DNA from: Chlamydomonas sphaeroides
Lineage: Eukaryota > Chlorophyta > Chlorophyceae > Chlamydomonadales > Chlamydomonadaceae
Direction: 5' to 3'
Length of the DNA stretch: 17,811 nt
NCBI GenBank assembly: GCA_001662425.1
Contig: BDDC01001397.1
Coordinates: forward strand, 9,139-26,949
Position numbers and translations under genes: made by a program. The number at the start of each line of letters is the position of its first letter. Position 1 is the stretch's first letter. Below the pieces are notes generated by a model. The model was given only the letters and a program-made list of their open reading frames with translations. It was not told the DNA's origin and made no database searches. This document shows positions 17,788 through 17,811 of the stretch, one piece after another.

Positions 17788-17811
17788 TGGTTCATGACAC
17801 AACGGTTCGCG

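Noticed and set aside
1..17811. Transposon, viral insertion, rRNA or tRNA genes
   Set aside because: I found no transposase, reverse transcriptase or capsid-like frame, no long terminal repeats and no tRNA cloverleaf or rRNA core in either strand.

Overview
The window looks like nuclear DNA of a green alga of the Chlamydomonas/Volvox group. The evidence is very GC-rich DNA, genes cut into many short exons by introns of roughly 90-600 bases with GTGAG/GTGCG-type donors and CCGCAG-type acceptors, strong G/C preference at third codon positions, TGTAA poly(A) signals, and a bacterial-type elongation factor P carrying a plastid transit peptide. The gene models were built by hand from splice signals, reading frame and family similarity. 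No transcript data were available.

Layout. (1) Positions 1-~1740, plus strand: the 3' end of an unidentified gene (last two or three exons, stop at 1035-1037), with a CCCTGA hexanucleotide array in an intron and a roughly 700-base 3'UTR ending near a TGTAA at 1722. (2) Positions ~1750-3694, minus strand: a complete three-exon gene for plastid elongation factor P (217 aa), converging on gene 1, with the two 3' ends only tens of bases apart. (3) Positions 3695-4082: a short divergent promoter region. (4) Positions 4083-17787, plus strand: one large gene of about 30 exons encoding a protein of about 1,980 aa. It has an N-terminal PH domain, a seven-bladed RCC1 propeller, and a low-complexity C-terminal tail of about 1,150 residues with a short coiled coil and an acidic patch. 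The PH-RCC1 order and details of the blades match land-plant PRAF/RLD proteins (PH-RCC1-FYVE-BRX), but I see no FYVE or BRX domain.

Functional link. The genes look like independent housekeeping and signalling genes, not an operon or defence system. EF-P serves plastid translation. The PH-RCC1 protein is expected at membranes as a phosphoinositide-binding scaffold or small-GTPase regulator.

The most unusual structure is in the introns of the large gene. Several carry copies of the adjacent exon edge including its splice site (10201/10305, 11322/11471, 14011/14137, 10971/11224, and 12846/12878 starting exactly at a donor). Several tandem arrays or C-rich stretches sit just upstream of 3' splice sites. 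The last intron appears to use a GC donor with a tandem TAGCAG acceptor. One intron holds an in-frame stop and a TGTAA in an AT-richer island, which could make a truncated isoform.
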